Shown piece by piece: positions 34,350 through 50,317 of a DNA stretch of 64,000 bases. Within the stretch, counting starts at the first letter, position 1, and every line of letters starts with the position of its first letter. This DNA is from Dreissena polymorpha (Eukaryota > Mollusca > Bivalvia > Myida > Dreissenidae), in assembly GCF_020536995.1 (NCBI RefSeq), contig NC_068355.1, positions 127,760,472-127,824,471 on the forward strand, in the 5' to 3' direction. The translations under genes were made by a program, and so were the position numbers. A model generated the notes under the pieces. It ran no database searches, was not told the DNA's origin, and worked only from the letters and a program-made list of their open reading frames with translations.

Positions 34350-35930
34350 GGTACGAGTAACTCAAGTCAAACAACTAAAACTTACTAAGTACAGACTGCA
34401 GTCCTTATTTCTTTGCTCGGCATTGCTTAATGGCATTGACGCGAAAGCATTAGATTTTTCAGAACCGTCTGTCATGACATAAAAAAGTATTCCCAATATT
34501 CCTACGGGAGAGGCATCCGTTGCCAGTCTAACTGGAAAATCTGGGTTATAGTGCGTAAGCACGGGCTCAGAAGCGATCAGCTGTTTTGAATTTTAGAACG
34601 CGATCTCACATTCTTTTGACCAAATAAACTTTCGATAGTTTTAAGCATCGCGTTTAGTGGTTTAATGAAAGTCGCGAGATTTGGCAGAAACCTGTGGTAG
34701 TAATTGAGAACACCGAGATACGCCCTTTAAGAAGTAACATCTTTAGGTGTGAGTGTGTCAATCACAGCCTGCAACCTTGTCATTACACTTCCATAATCCA
34801 TCTTTGTCGATCTCGTGTCCACAATACGTAACTCTATCCTCAAAGAACACACAATTGTCTTTGTTTAGTTTTAAAGCAAACGACACAGCACTTTCTCGAG
34901 CTTATCCAAATGAGACTGATCACTTTCACCTGTCACGATCATGTCATCGAGAATGCATTGCACTCCAGGTATTCCGTGTGGTATCTGGTCAATTGTGCGT
35001 TGCAAGATTGCGGGAAGTGACGATGTTCCGTACACACATCGGTTGTACCGATACAGCCTCTGATGAGTGTTGCTGTCGTATCCGACCTCAAGTTGGAGAT
35101 ACGTCTGGCGAAGATCAAGTTTCGAGTATTTCTGTCCGTGTTACAGATTTGCGAAGATTTCCTCGATCCTTGGTACGGGTATTTGTAAACTTTAAGTGCT
35201 TGGTTGACTGACACTTTAAAGTCCCCCAAAATTCGAACATCCTCTCCGTTTTTTTTCAATACTGTAACGATTGGCGTTGCCCATCTGTTGGTATTTACCT
35301 TCAAAATAATACCTTGCCTTTCAAGGCCGTCGAGTTCACGCTCTATTTTCGGTTTCATAGAGTATGGAACTGTCCTTGCTTTCAAGAATCTGAGCGACGC
35401 GTCTTCTTTTAATGTTAACCTGGCTTTTATGTTCTTCACTTTTCCGATACCTTCATCGAAAACATTTGCATTGTTTTTCATAATTGTGTTAAGTCTGTCT
35501 GTAACAATATCTTTCTCGATCATGTTTACGGGAACAATGCGTTGACAGTCTAATTTGATAGTCGTTAGACGGTCTTTCCCGAACAACATAGGGCCAGTGT
35601 CATGAACTACACAAAGCCGTAATTGAGTTGAATGTCCATTGTACTTTACTGTTACAACCTGTGTACCTACTTGTTTAATGATTTCTCCGGAGTACGTCTT
35701 ACGTACTTACTTTGCGGGATCTAGTGGTACATTTCCGAACCGTTTTCGGAAATCAATTTCCGACACTAATGTCACTGCCGATCCTGTGTAAATTTCCAAT
35801 CTGAATATATGTCCGTCAATTTCAGGTGACACTGTTATTTTGTTGTCTCTTCGGTTCACAGAATTAATAAATTGACTTACGAGTAGTACAGTGGCATCGG
35901 TCTTGCCTGAAGTTCTTAAGAAATATGTGT
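34350..35930 (-). mobile_element. Ty3/Gypsy LTR-retrotransposon pol fossil
   Basis: On the minus strand, in the usual order, there are traces of an aspartic-protease region (about 35930-35700), reverse transcriptase (about 35590-34940) and RNase H (about 34560-34360). Together these place it in the Ty3/Gypsy group. No LTRs, gag or integrase are recognised nearby. It is broken in several places and cannot be active; it is an old, decayed relic. Confidence 0.85.
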
Positions 35931-36785
35931 GATTTAAAACTGGTAATTCGCTGTTTTATACGGTTAAAGATCACAGTGAATAATCTCAATATTTAACACT
36001 GTTAAACTGTAATATTTTTTTTATTGGTTCCTGAATGAATACAGTACAGGAATTCAACCTACAATGTTTTTGACAGGACGTTATTCTTTTGACGTCATAA
36101 CGTTCAAAATACCGCTTAAATCTCTTTAAAAATGGTAATGAACGGCGTTAAACAAACACATATAATTTTTCATTACAATCGATACTCAACCGAAACAAAT
36201 ATATATCCTCTGCGTATTCATTTGAAATTTCAAACTCGACACGTATTTAAATGCTTTACAGAACCAATGTTGCGCTACGGAAGGTAAAAGGGAGAATTGT
36301 TGGGAGAATGGTCATTAAAACAATTAAATGTCACAGAGATTATCGCGTTAATTTGTAAACCCAAAATGTGTCTTTTTTTAATACAGTAGGTGGTGTATGA
36401 CAAGAGGGCGTATTCATTCAAATGCAGATATTTTGGATAATTATTGTTATAACAGTGATAATCACATGAAATAGGGAAGAAAGAGAACTAGAACTATAGA
36501 AACCAATATTTTGTTTAGCCAAATGCGCAATTTAGAAATAGGCTAAAGTAATTATTCCAAGACTATTTGCGTATTACATATTTTAACTTTAAGAATGTAG
36601 TGACGAATTACGTTCCTTTGCGGGCAATAGAAACAGCCAAACTTATTTAGTTTGAAGCCAAATGAACGAATAAGACATGGAAAAAATTAATAACCAGTAT
36701 ATAAACATTTGAATCAACAATTGTTTGAACTCTATATTGATTAGTTTGTTCATTATCCACTGTTGTTCAGCTGAAATATTAAAAT
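35931..36785. other. AT-rich region upstream of the four-exon gene
   Basis: No coding or repeat recognised. The promoter of the gene starting at 36786 should lie here; a CTATATTGA at about 36731 is the nearest TATA-like string and is not strong. Confidence 0.35.
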
Positions 36786-42515
<5,730 letters not shown>

Positions 42516-42954
42516 CTTATGTGATTGATGACAAAACTTGACTTATAACATTAATGCAGTATTTAAAACAATTTTATGTTACTCGAATATAAATATAAAA
42601 TCCACTTCCAATCTTTCGGTCACCAAAATAGTTTCCTATTTAGTAAACAATTGAAAAGTCAATAAAACAATTACTCAGGTTGTCAAATAAGATTAAGTTC
42701 AGTAGACCACTTAACCATTTCTCACATCTTTAAATTAATTAAAGGTCACTGAACAAATTGTTCACATTCAAACAATGTAAACAATTTTATTAAGACAAAT
42801 AAGCATATACATATTTTAAGCAGTGTAAAATCATTTATATTCGCCGACATGACATTTCGTATATGTTTATGTTTATGTTTTTTGCGAACACGTTAGTACG
42901 TGGATTTCTGATTCAGAAAAAATATACTTCCTTGTCAGTATTTTTCCGATGTGT
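42516..42954. other. No feature recognised
   Basis: AT-rich spacer downstream of the four-exon gene. Confidence 0.35.
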
Positions 42955-43140
42955 TTTTGCTAAATTCGTGGATCGATCAGCGCAAAATATCGGCAAATAC
43001 GCAATCGTCGATTATAACGCTCCGTAGAAAATACCGTTATTAGTTTAATTAACTTATATAACACACTGGATTGGTGATTGGCACTCAATTCGGAATATAC
43101 AAGTGATGATTAGAAAATATCATCAATTTTGTATATCGTC

Positions 43141-43204
43141 ATGTATTTTTTACTTGTTATTTTTTGTTGCGTGAAATTCACCTGCTCTCAGATTGGAGTA
43201 ACAG
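43141..43204 (+). CDS. Signal-peptide first exon, paralogue A
   Basis: ATG then MYFLLVIFCCVKFTCSQIGV, a clear signal peptide, ends in phase 1 at the donor GTAAGT. It is the duplicate of the exon at 49534 (both end CSQIGVT/SSQIGVT before the same donor). It could be the start of a separate gene whose later exons are lost, or an alternative first exon of the EGF gene downstream. No compatible second exon is recognised before 49534. Confidence 0.65.
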
Positions 43205-43384
43205 GTAAGTCAAAGAAATTCATATGGCTTACAAAACGTGCGTTTTATCAATTGAATTTAACCTTATTGTTGCAAGGTCATTAAGTACTTGTAATATAAA
43301 CAAAATAATGAAATGAATTAACGATTTTTAGAAAGTGTATATTGTATTTACTAGTAAGAATTATTTACATAATTCAATTGACCG

Positions 43385-43428
43385 ATGGGGTTGGTGTGGT
43401 GGGGGTGGTGGTGGGGGGGGAGGGGGGT
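43385..43428 (+). other. G-rich tract, possible quadruplex
   Basis: Several GGG/GGGG runs separated by T (GGGGTTGGTGTGGTGGGGG and following), in the intron after the signal exon. A shorter related G-run is at the matching place in copy B (about 49752-49766). Confidence 0.5.
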
Positions 43429-43788
43429 AATAAGGGATAAGAATACATCAATCGATTACGTGTTTAATCGAGTGGACAATCAATCTTATTACTTTGAACA
43501 GGTTTAAAAAGACACAGCTAATATAAAAAAATGTATTACCTATTATAAAAGATGTATATAAAAAGTGCATTATTAAAATATTTCAAGACAAGTCCTTACA
43601 TTAACCTGAACCCTTAGCATTGGACAAACAAAATATGTAATACTGATATTTTTTCTCATTTCAAATATGGGAGAACTTATCATGCCAGTTGGTCAAAGTA
43701 TACAAATATGATGTGTTCCTCAAGCAGTAATATTACTTTATTATGAACAACAATCGATAAGGTTGATTAGTTTATTAATATTATTTTT

Positions 43789-43856
<68 letters not shown>

Positions 43857-43862
43857 AATAAT

Positions 43863-43904
<42 letters not shown>

Positions 43905-43917
43905 TATTATATTTATA

Positions 43918-43985
<68 letters not shown>
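43789..43985. repeat. Compound (TGA)n(TAA)n(TTA)n microsatellite
   Basis: About 22 TGA units, then TAA units, then TTA units. The TAA and TTA tracts are inverses, so the DNA can form a long hairpin. Poly-Met and poly-Ile frames across it are artefacts. The same site in copy B carries a similar array (50142-50354). Confidence 0.95.
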
Positions 43986-43986
<1 letters not shown>

Positions 43987-44089
43987 ATCACGTAACTGAA
44001 AGATTATAAATCGTTACCCAGCAAAGATTTAAGAATCTCATGATCATGTGTCATTTTCATTGATTCTTTAGACTAACTTCCTCTTCCTC

Positions 44090-44430
44090 TTAGATATGAA
44101 TCTCTACCGATAGAATGTCATGCCGATCAATAGGGCTTTTGCTAATGATCTTCCGACTAGACATAACTTTAATACCCATGTTAATTATTTTGGTATTAAA
44201 TTACAAACACAGTGTACAATCTAAAAACGGTTTATGCATTATTGAATGGCACACAACACAAGACTAATGCACCGTTCAAAGCATTTATAGAAATAAACCA
44301 GTGTCGAGTTTCATTCACCATGATATTTGCGATTATGATTCGTATAAATCTGTTTATAAATTACATGTGCTAGACTTATCAGAGTTGTCTGATCATTGTT
44401 CGACATATTTCGATATGAAATAAAATCAAA
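44090..44430 (+). pseudogene. LINE endonuclease relic, copy A
   Basis: Aligns with the copy at 50455-50775, where frames are easier to read. Words like [17 protein letters not shown] correspond to the middle of APE-type LINE endonucleases. The block ending near 44420 reads [13 protein letters not shown], the SDH catalytic box. Both copies are decayed; the insertion predates the segmental duplication. Confidence 0.6.
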
Positions 44431-44462
44431 TGATCATTGTGAAAATACTTAGCTTTCAGGTG

Positions 44463-46730
44463 CGTGAAGTTGGCACTGACATCGACAATCGACATTCGAA
44501 TATCGAGCTGGGACGAATGTCGAGCCAGCTTTGACATCGACATTCGGCACTTGTTCCGAATATCTAGCTGGGGCGAATGTCGAACCCGATCTGACATCGA
44601 CATTCGGCACTAGTCCCATTGTGTACACACCGGTGTGACAATAACGTAGTGACGTCACCATCTATGTATAGAATGACACTAGTCCCGAATATCGAGCTGG
44701 GGCGAATGTCGAGCCAGCTCTGACATCGACAGTCGACAAAAGTCCAGAATATCGAGCTGGGACGAATATCGAGCCAGCTCTGACATCGACATTCGGCAAA
44801 AGGCCCGAATATCGAGCTGGGGCAAATGTCGAGCCAGCTCTGACATCGTAATTCGGCACTGGTCCCGAATATCCAGTTGGGGTAAATGTCAAGACAGCTC
44901 AGACATCGACATTTTTCCGGCACAAGTCCCGAAAATCGAGCTTGAGCGAATGTCGAGCCAGCTCTAACATCGATAATCGGCACTAACCTCGAATATCGAG
45001 CTGGGGCGAATATCGAGTCACCTCTGACATCGACATTCGGCACTAGTCACGAATATTGAGCTGGGGCGAATGTCGAGCCTCCTCTGACATCGACATTCGG
45101 CACTAGTAACGAATATTGAGCTGGTGCAAATGTCGAGCCTGTTCTGACATCGACATTCGGCACTAGTGGAGCGAATGTCGAGCCAGCTCAGACTTCGACA
45201 TTCGATACTAGTCCCGAATATCGAGCTGGGCGAATGTCGAGCCAGCTCTGACATCGACATTCGGCAAAAGTCCCGAATATCGTGCTGGGGCAAATGTCGA
45301 GCCAACTCTAACATCGACATTCGGAAAAAGTCCCGAATATCGAGCTGGGGCAAATTTCGAGCCAGCTCTAACATCGACATTCGGCAAAAGTCCCGTCGAT
45401 GTCAGAGCTGACATCAACATTCGCCCCAGGTCGATTATCGGGACGTTTGCCGAATGACGATGTCAGAGCATGGCCTAACATTCGTCCCAGCTCGATATTC
45501 GGGACGTTTGCCGAATGTCGATGTCAGATATGGCTCGACATTCGTCCCAGCTCGGTATTAGGGACTTTTGCCGAATATAAATGTCAGAGCTGGCTCGACA
45601 TTTGCCCTAGCTCAATATTCGGGACCTTTGCCGAGTGTCGATGTCACAGCTGACTCGACATTCGCCCAGCTCGATATTCGGGACTTTTTCCGAAGATCAA
45701 TGTCAGAGCTTGCCCCAGGTCGATATTCGGGTCTTTTGCCAAATGTCGATATCAGAGCTGGCTCGACATTCTTCCCAGCTCGATATTCGGGACTTTTGCC
45801 GAATATCTATGTCACATCTAACTCGACATTCGCCCCAGCTCGATATTCGGGACTTTTGCCTAATATCAATGTCCGAGCTGGCTCGACATTTGCCTCAGCT
45901 CGATATTTGGGACTTTTTCCGAATGTCGATGTCAGAGCTTGCTCGATTTTTGTCTAAGCTCGATATTCGGGATATTTGACAAATATCAATGTCACAGCTT
46001 GCTCGACATTCGCACCAGCTCGATATTCGGGACTTCTGCCGAATGAATGTCGATATCAGAGCTGGCTTTACATCCGTCCCAGCTCGATATTTGGGACTTT
46101 TGCCGAATATCAATGTCAGAGCTGGCTCGACATACGTCCCAGCTCGATATTTGGACTTTTGCCGACTGTCGATATCAGAGCTGGCTCGACATTTGTCCCA
46201 GCTCGATATTCGGGACTTTTGCCGAATTTCGATTTCTGAGCTGGCTCGACATTCGCCTCAGCTCGATATTCGGGACTAGTGCCGAAGTCGATGACAGAGC
46301 TGGCACGACATTCGCCCCAGCTCGATATTCGGGACTTTTTCTGAATGTCGATGTCAGAGCTGGCTCGACAATTGCCCCATCTCGATATTCGGAACTTATG
46401 CCGAATGTCGATATCAGAGATGGCTCGACATTCGCCCCAGCTCGATATTCGGGACAAGTGACGAATGTCGATGTCAGAGCTAGCTCGACATTTACCCCAG
46501 CTCGATATTCGAGACTAGTGCCGAATATCAATGTCAGAACTGGCTCGTCATTCGCCCCAGCTCGATATTCTGGACTTTTCCGAATGTCGATGTCAGAGAT
46601 TGCTCGACATTCGCCCTAGCTCGATATTCGAGACTTATGCCGAATGTCGATGTCAGAGCTGGCTCGACATTCTCCCCAGCTTGACAGTTGAATGTCAAAT
46701 GCCGATGTCGATGTCATTTCCAACTTCACG
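44463..46730. mobile_element. Foldback-like inverted array of 60-bp units
   Basis: The left arm (44463 to about 45396) and right arm (about 45397 to 46730) are tandem arrays of one 60-bp unit in opposite orientation; the right-arm unit is AGCTCGATATTCGGGACTTT plus TGCCGAATGTCGATGTCAGA plus GCTGGCTCGACATTCGCCCC. There are about 15 units on the left and 22 on the right. The outermost sequences are also inverted: CGTGAAGTTGG...GACATCGAC at left and GTCGATGTC...CCAACTTCACG at right, 24 bp with three mismatches. Each unit contains an inner inverted pair (CGAATGTCGA/TCGACATTCG). Long ORFs in many frames (20-residue repeats) exist only because 60 is a multiple of three. The layout is that of foldback (FB/Galileo-like) transposons, whose long inverted ends consist of tandem subrepeats. 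No transposase or target duplication is seen. Confidence 0.85.
44617..44685. other. Unrelated insert inside the left arm of the 60-bp array
   Basis: About 65-70 bases break the array. They include the palindromes ACACACCGGTGTGA-like and GTGACGTCAC (a CRE-type palindrome) and are flanked on both sides by the array word CACTAGTCCC. Confidence 0.6.
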
Positions 46731-47264
46731 TAACTAACATCATATGGCATTTTATTCTATCATGTTAGAATCAACTAAAAGCCACATACTCGCTACACTA
46801 AATAACATAAATTACTTGTACTACTTCTATACTAACTTTCTAACTAAAAACGTTATTTACATCATATGGCATGCTATTAAACGTCGATACAACAGTTTTA
46901 CAAAGTCAGTTAGAATTTTAACAATTTAACAAATACAAGTTGTAAACATATCTCTTATACCTTTTGTTTTCCTAAAACGAAGATGAACAAACGTTGAACA
47001 CTCAAATGCAATGCATGTATTGTAAACGTATTGACATAAACTTTAAAGACAATATACTACCGGGTATTATCGACGCCGTATTTTGTATAGCAAATCTTTA
47101 TATCATACTATAAAGAAATTGTTGAAAACACGATTTATGAATGGTGTTATTTTAGGATAAGTTGAAATTGATAAAAAGACTTTTAAAAAGTTGATCTATA
47201 AAGACTGGGATTTTAAGTCCGTATCGTTATAATAACTGGAACAATGCCATCTTCATTGTGTTAA
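46731..47264. other. Spacer between the array and duplication copy B
   Basis: AT-rich. The phrase CATCATATGGCAT occurs twice (about 46738 and 46861). No gene recognised. Confidence 0.4.
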
Positions 47265-47350
47265 TATCGATAAATACGCAATCGTCAATTATAACGCTCC
47301 ATCGGAAATACCCGTAATTTGTTTAATTAACTAATTTATCCCATTTTCAT

Positions 47351-48589
47351 TGCGACATTGACGGTATAACACGTTGTGGAATATACTTGCTTGTATTCAA
47401 CACTGTGGAATATACCTGTCGCGTGCACGGACTACTTTTTAAATGACGTCATGCGATATACGCTAAAATCAGGTCGATATTGTTTTATTTGGTTTATTGA
47501 TCGAATTATAAGGTCAGCCGTTTAAATAAAATGTGCATATGTTGCAGAAAAATATATATATATGACATATTCACCAAAAGAAATGTTGAAATAAAATATA
47601 AAATTACACGATTTTTGTTTTGTATTTTTTTATTTATATTTACTTTACCACTGAATGATTTTTCATAAGAAACAAAGTCGACAAAACTTAAGCTTCAAAA
47701 TTATACGACTTTCAACCTTTTAATCTAGTCATATGACATAATTTTTCGCCATCCGTATAATGAATCAGATGATTGATGGCGTCATAAAATGACATACTTA
47801 TTGCGTCATTTTCCCCATTTTTTGACGATTTATTATAAACGCGACTTATTTCACATGTTTTCTACATGTACTGTATGTCGACATATCTGAATTGTCAATT
47901 GATCACATTTTCCTTATTTCGTGTAATGTGCATTGTTTATAACCAAAGCATATACTTTTGACATTTAACTTAAATATTAAGAATGTACAACAAGCCATAC
48001 ACATATCGCACATTTCATGAATAATCTGCTATGTTTGCTTTCCTATTTCACGTTAGGCATAGAGCTGTGTAAAGTATACGATGGTAAAAATAGCACTACA
48101 CTGGAATTGGGAACGTCCCATTTTGTACACGGGTATTTTCTACTCATTTATCTGTTGTGTACTGGAATGTTTTCCATTCTTTGTGTATTTATATATTAAA
48201 TTATTTTCTCGTACAATAAGGGCACTTACCATAGATAAATAAAACAGTGTGCAAGTTTAAACATAATTATGTTTGTATGCAGAAATCTGCAAATGCAACC
48301 GAGTTTACCAACGGCTATTATTAGATAAACTGCTCCGGTTCATTGGAACAGCAGTAATGTAGAGTACATGACGTAGCGTGTGACGAAGAAGAAAGTTTAT
48401 CGCGTTCATAAACTCATTTGAATAAAGTGATAGAATGGCATAAGGGTCTTTATTTAACTATGCTAAAATAATGATTAAAGACCCTAGATGCAAAATCGTC
48501 AATTATTGAGTTAAATGGATTATTAGATGGATTTTAAAGGATAATTAAAGGTAAGATACTAGTTCTTACGTGTTTTGATTTTTGTTTGT
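47351..48589. other. Left part of the insertion in copy B
   Basis: AT-rich and unassigned. A 60-codon hydrophobic frame at 48017-48199 lacks splice or family support. Confidence 0.35.
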
Positions 48590-48845
48590 ACTTTTGTCGT
48601 TCCCTCAATCCCTGTTCTCGGGGAAATGATTTTAACATGGGCGCCATTGATGCATCGGATCACACATGGCATACCCACAGCATTCTATAAAAACACGTTC
48701 TGCGTGTCCTTAAATTCGTCGTTCGAAGTCGGAAAACGTATTGCCCTGTATATTTTGTCAAATAAAGTGTCAGTCGCTGCGATTGTCTGTTTACTCGTCA
48801 AAATTGTCAAGGTCTTCGATAGCTAAAGAAACTTCAGCGTACAGT
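48590..48845 (-). pseudogene. PIF/Harbinger transposase fragment
   Basis: On the minus strand, one frame reads RFPTSNDEFKDTQNVF, then a TAG (near 48683), then NAVGMPCVIRCINGAHVKII and SPRTGIEG. This is the region of HARBI1-type DDE transposases around G-x-P-x-V-I-G-x-I-D-G-T-H. The first catalytic Asp is replaced by Asn (ING for IDG). A matching upstream part (EVSLAI) lies in another frame, so at least one frameshift is also present. The reading-frame remainder on both sides is lost. It is a dead relic, probably from the element that makes up part of the 2.1-kb insertion. Confidence 0.75.
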
Positions 48846-49315
48846 TTATTTAGCATTGACAGACCTGTACAAAGTCGCGCCAGTCAATAATCATAAAAAG
48901 CGACATTTAAAGTTATGGTAGCCAGAACTAGGTCGTCGATGGTGTACATGTATGTTGACATCGACAGCATTTTGTCAGGAGCAATCGCCGCCATATTGGA
49001 TTTTGATCATTTTCTTTCGAAAATAAAATGAATTATAGTAAAGTAAAATCTTCTTTTCGCGGTCGTAATGTGTTAAAATTCGCATACTGCGTAAAATTGA
49101 ATGTAGGCACATGGTTATATTTTTACTTGTTTTACAGTTTCTGTGTGAATTTTTTAAAGACTATTTTGCGTACTAGAACAAATACATGTATATCACTACG
49201 CATGGTTACATTTGTTAGATTTTAAGCGCTTTTATGACTGAATTAAAATTATTGTTAAGGTTATTAGATCTATTTATGTTAAATGTCACGTTGAAAAAAT
49301 CAAATGGGATAAATA

Positions 49316-49457
49316 GAATACTAGGATTAGCGTTGAATACAGAGAAGTTTATGTTGCTCGGCTCGAACACCGAAAGCGCTCGCCAAGGCTCGCGCTTCCG
49401 GCGTTCTAAGCCTCGCAACATAAACTTCTCTGTATTCAACGCTAACCTAGTATTCTC
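49316..49457. repeat. Long near-perfect hairpin with GC-rich loop
   Basis: The left arm is AGAATACTAGGATTAGCGTT through TTTATGTTGC; the right arm is its inverse, GCAACATAAACTTCTCTGTA through CTAGTATTCT, about 43 bp with one or two differences. The 55-base loop is GC-rich (CGCTCGCCAAGGCTCGCGC). The loop's inverse reappears at the window end (63961-64000: GCGAGGCTTAGAA, GAGCCTTGGCGAG), so it belongs to a dispersed repeat. Confidence 0.88.
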
Positions 49458-49533
49458 TATATAACACACTGGATTAGTTATTTGCTTTTCTAGCATTGAA
49501 TAATATACAGGCGACGATAAGAATATCTAATCA

Positions 49534-49609
49534 ATGTATAACAGAAGGTATTTGGTGTTTGTTATTTTATGTTGCGTGAAATTCAGCAGCTCTCAGATTG
49601 GAGTAACAG
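49534..49609 (+). CDS. Signal-peptide first exon, paralogue B
   Basis: ATG and [20 protein letters not shown] then QIGVT, ending in phase 1 before GTAAGTC. Basic n-region, hydrophobic core and small residues at the end give a good signal peptide. It is the duplicate of 43141-43204, differing by a four-codon insertion (N-R-R-Y region) and a few substitutions. Confidence 0.75.
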
Positions 49610-50142
49610 GTAAGTCAAAGAAATTTACATGGTTTACAATAATTGCATTTTATCCATTGTATATTAGCCCTTTCGTTTTATGGTATAGTATTTGTTATAT
49701 AAACAATAGAATCATCATCATCATCAACATTCCTTTGCCCGGTCTGGCCGTTTGGGGGGTGGGGGGAAATAAGTGATTAGAATACATTCATTGATCTATT
49801 ACGTGTTAAATCGAGCGGGCTATTAAACTTACTACTAGTAAAATGTTCAAAAAGACACAGCTTTAAAAGAAAATATTATTACCTTCTTTTTAAAGATGTT
49901 GATACAGATTGTGCATTATAAAATTATTTAAAGACATTACATTAACCTTAACCCTAGCCCTTAGAATTGGATAAACAAAATCGCTAACACTTATATTTGT
50001 TTTTTCTTATTTCTTATTTTGACGCCGCAGTCCTAAAATGGACACACTTATCATGCCCGTTGGTCTAAGTATACAAATATGCTGTGTTCCTCGAGCAGTA
50101 ATATTAATTTATTATGTACAACAATCGATAAGGGTGATTAGT

Positions 50143-50201
<59 letters not shown>

Positions 50202-50204
50202 GTT

Positions 50205-50266
<62 letters not shown>

Positions 50267-50279
50267 AATTATAATAATG

Positions 50280-50317
<38 letters not shown>

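Larger units (their letters stand above)
42955..44460 (+). repeat. Segmental duplication, copy A
   Basis: Aligns with 47265-47350 plus 49455-50805. Shared landmarks in order are: ATACGCAATCGTC..TTATAACGCTCC; the signal-peptide exon; GTAAGTCAAAGAAATT; CGTGTT.AATCGAG; AACAATCGATAAGG.TGATTAG; the AAT microsatellite; CCAGCAAAGATTTAAGAATC; a LINE endonuclease relic; and TTGTTCGACATATTTCGATA. Copy A is continuous. Copy B has an extra insertion of about 2.1 kb. Confidence 0.88.

Noticed and set aside
43767-43995. Poly-Met and poly-Ile ORFs
   Set aside because: Translations of a trinucleotide microsatellite.
44463-46730. CRISPR-like repeat array
   Set aside because: Units are contiguous without unique spacers, the DNA is eukaryotic, and the array inverts in the middle.
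44449-46737. Many overlapping ORFs with 20-residue repeats (for example 46047-46619)
   Set aside because: The 60-bp unit keeps several frames open on both strands; these are artefacts of the array.
48017-48199. 60-codon hydrophobic ORF considered as signal peptide or membrane protein
   Set aside because: No splice site or homologue in the duplication copy; hydrophobic chance frames are common in T-rich DNA.
48575-48826. 83-codon plus-strand ORF
   Set aside because: Shadow of the Harbinger relic, whose conserved residues are read on the minus strand.
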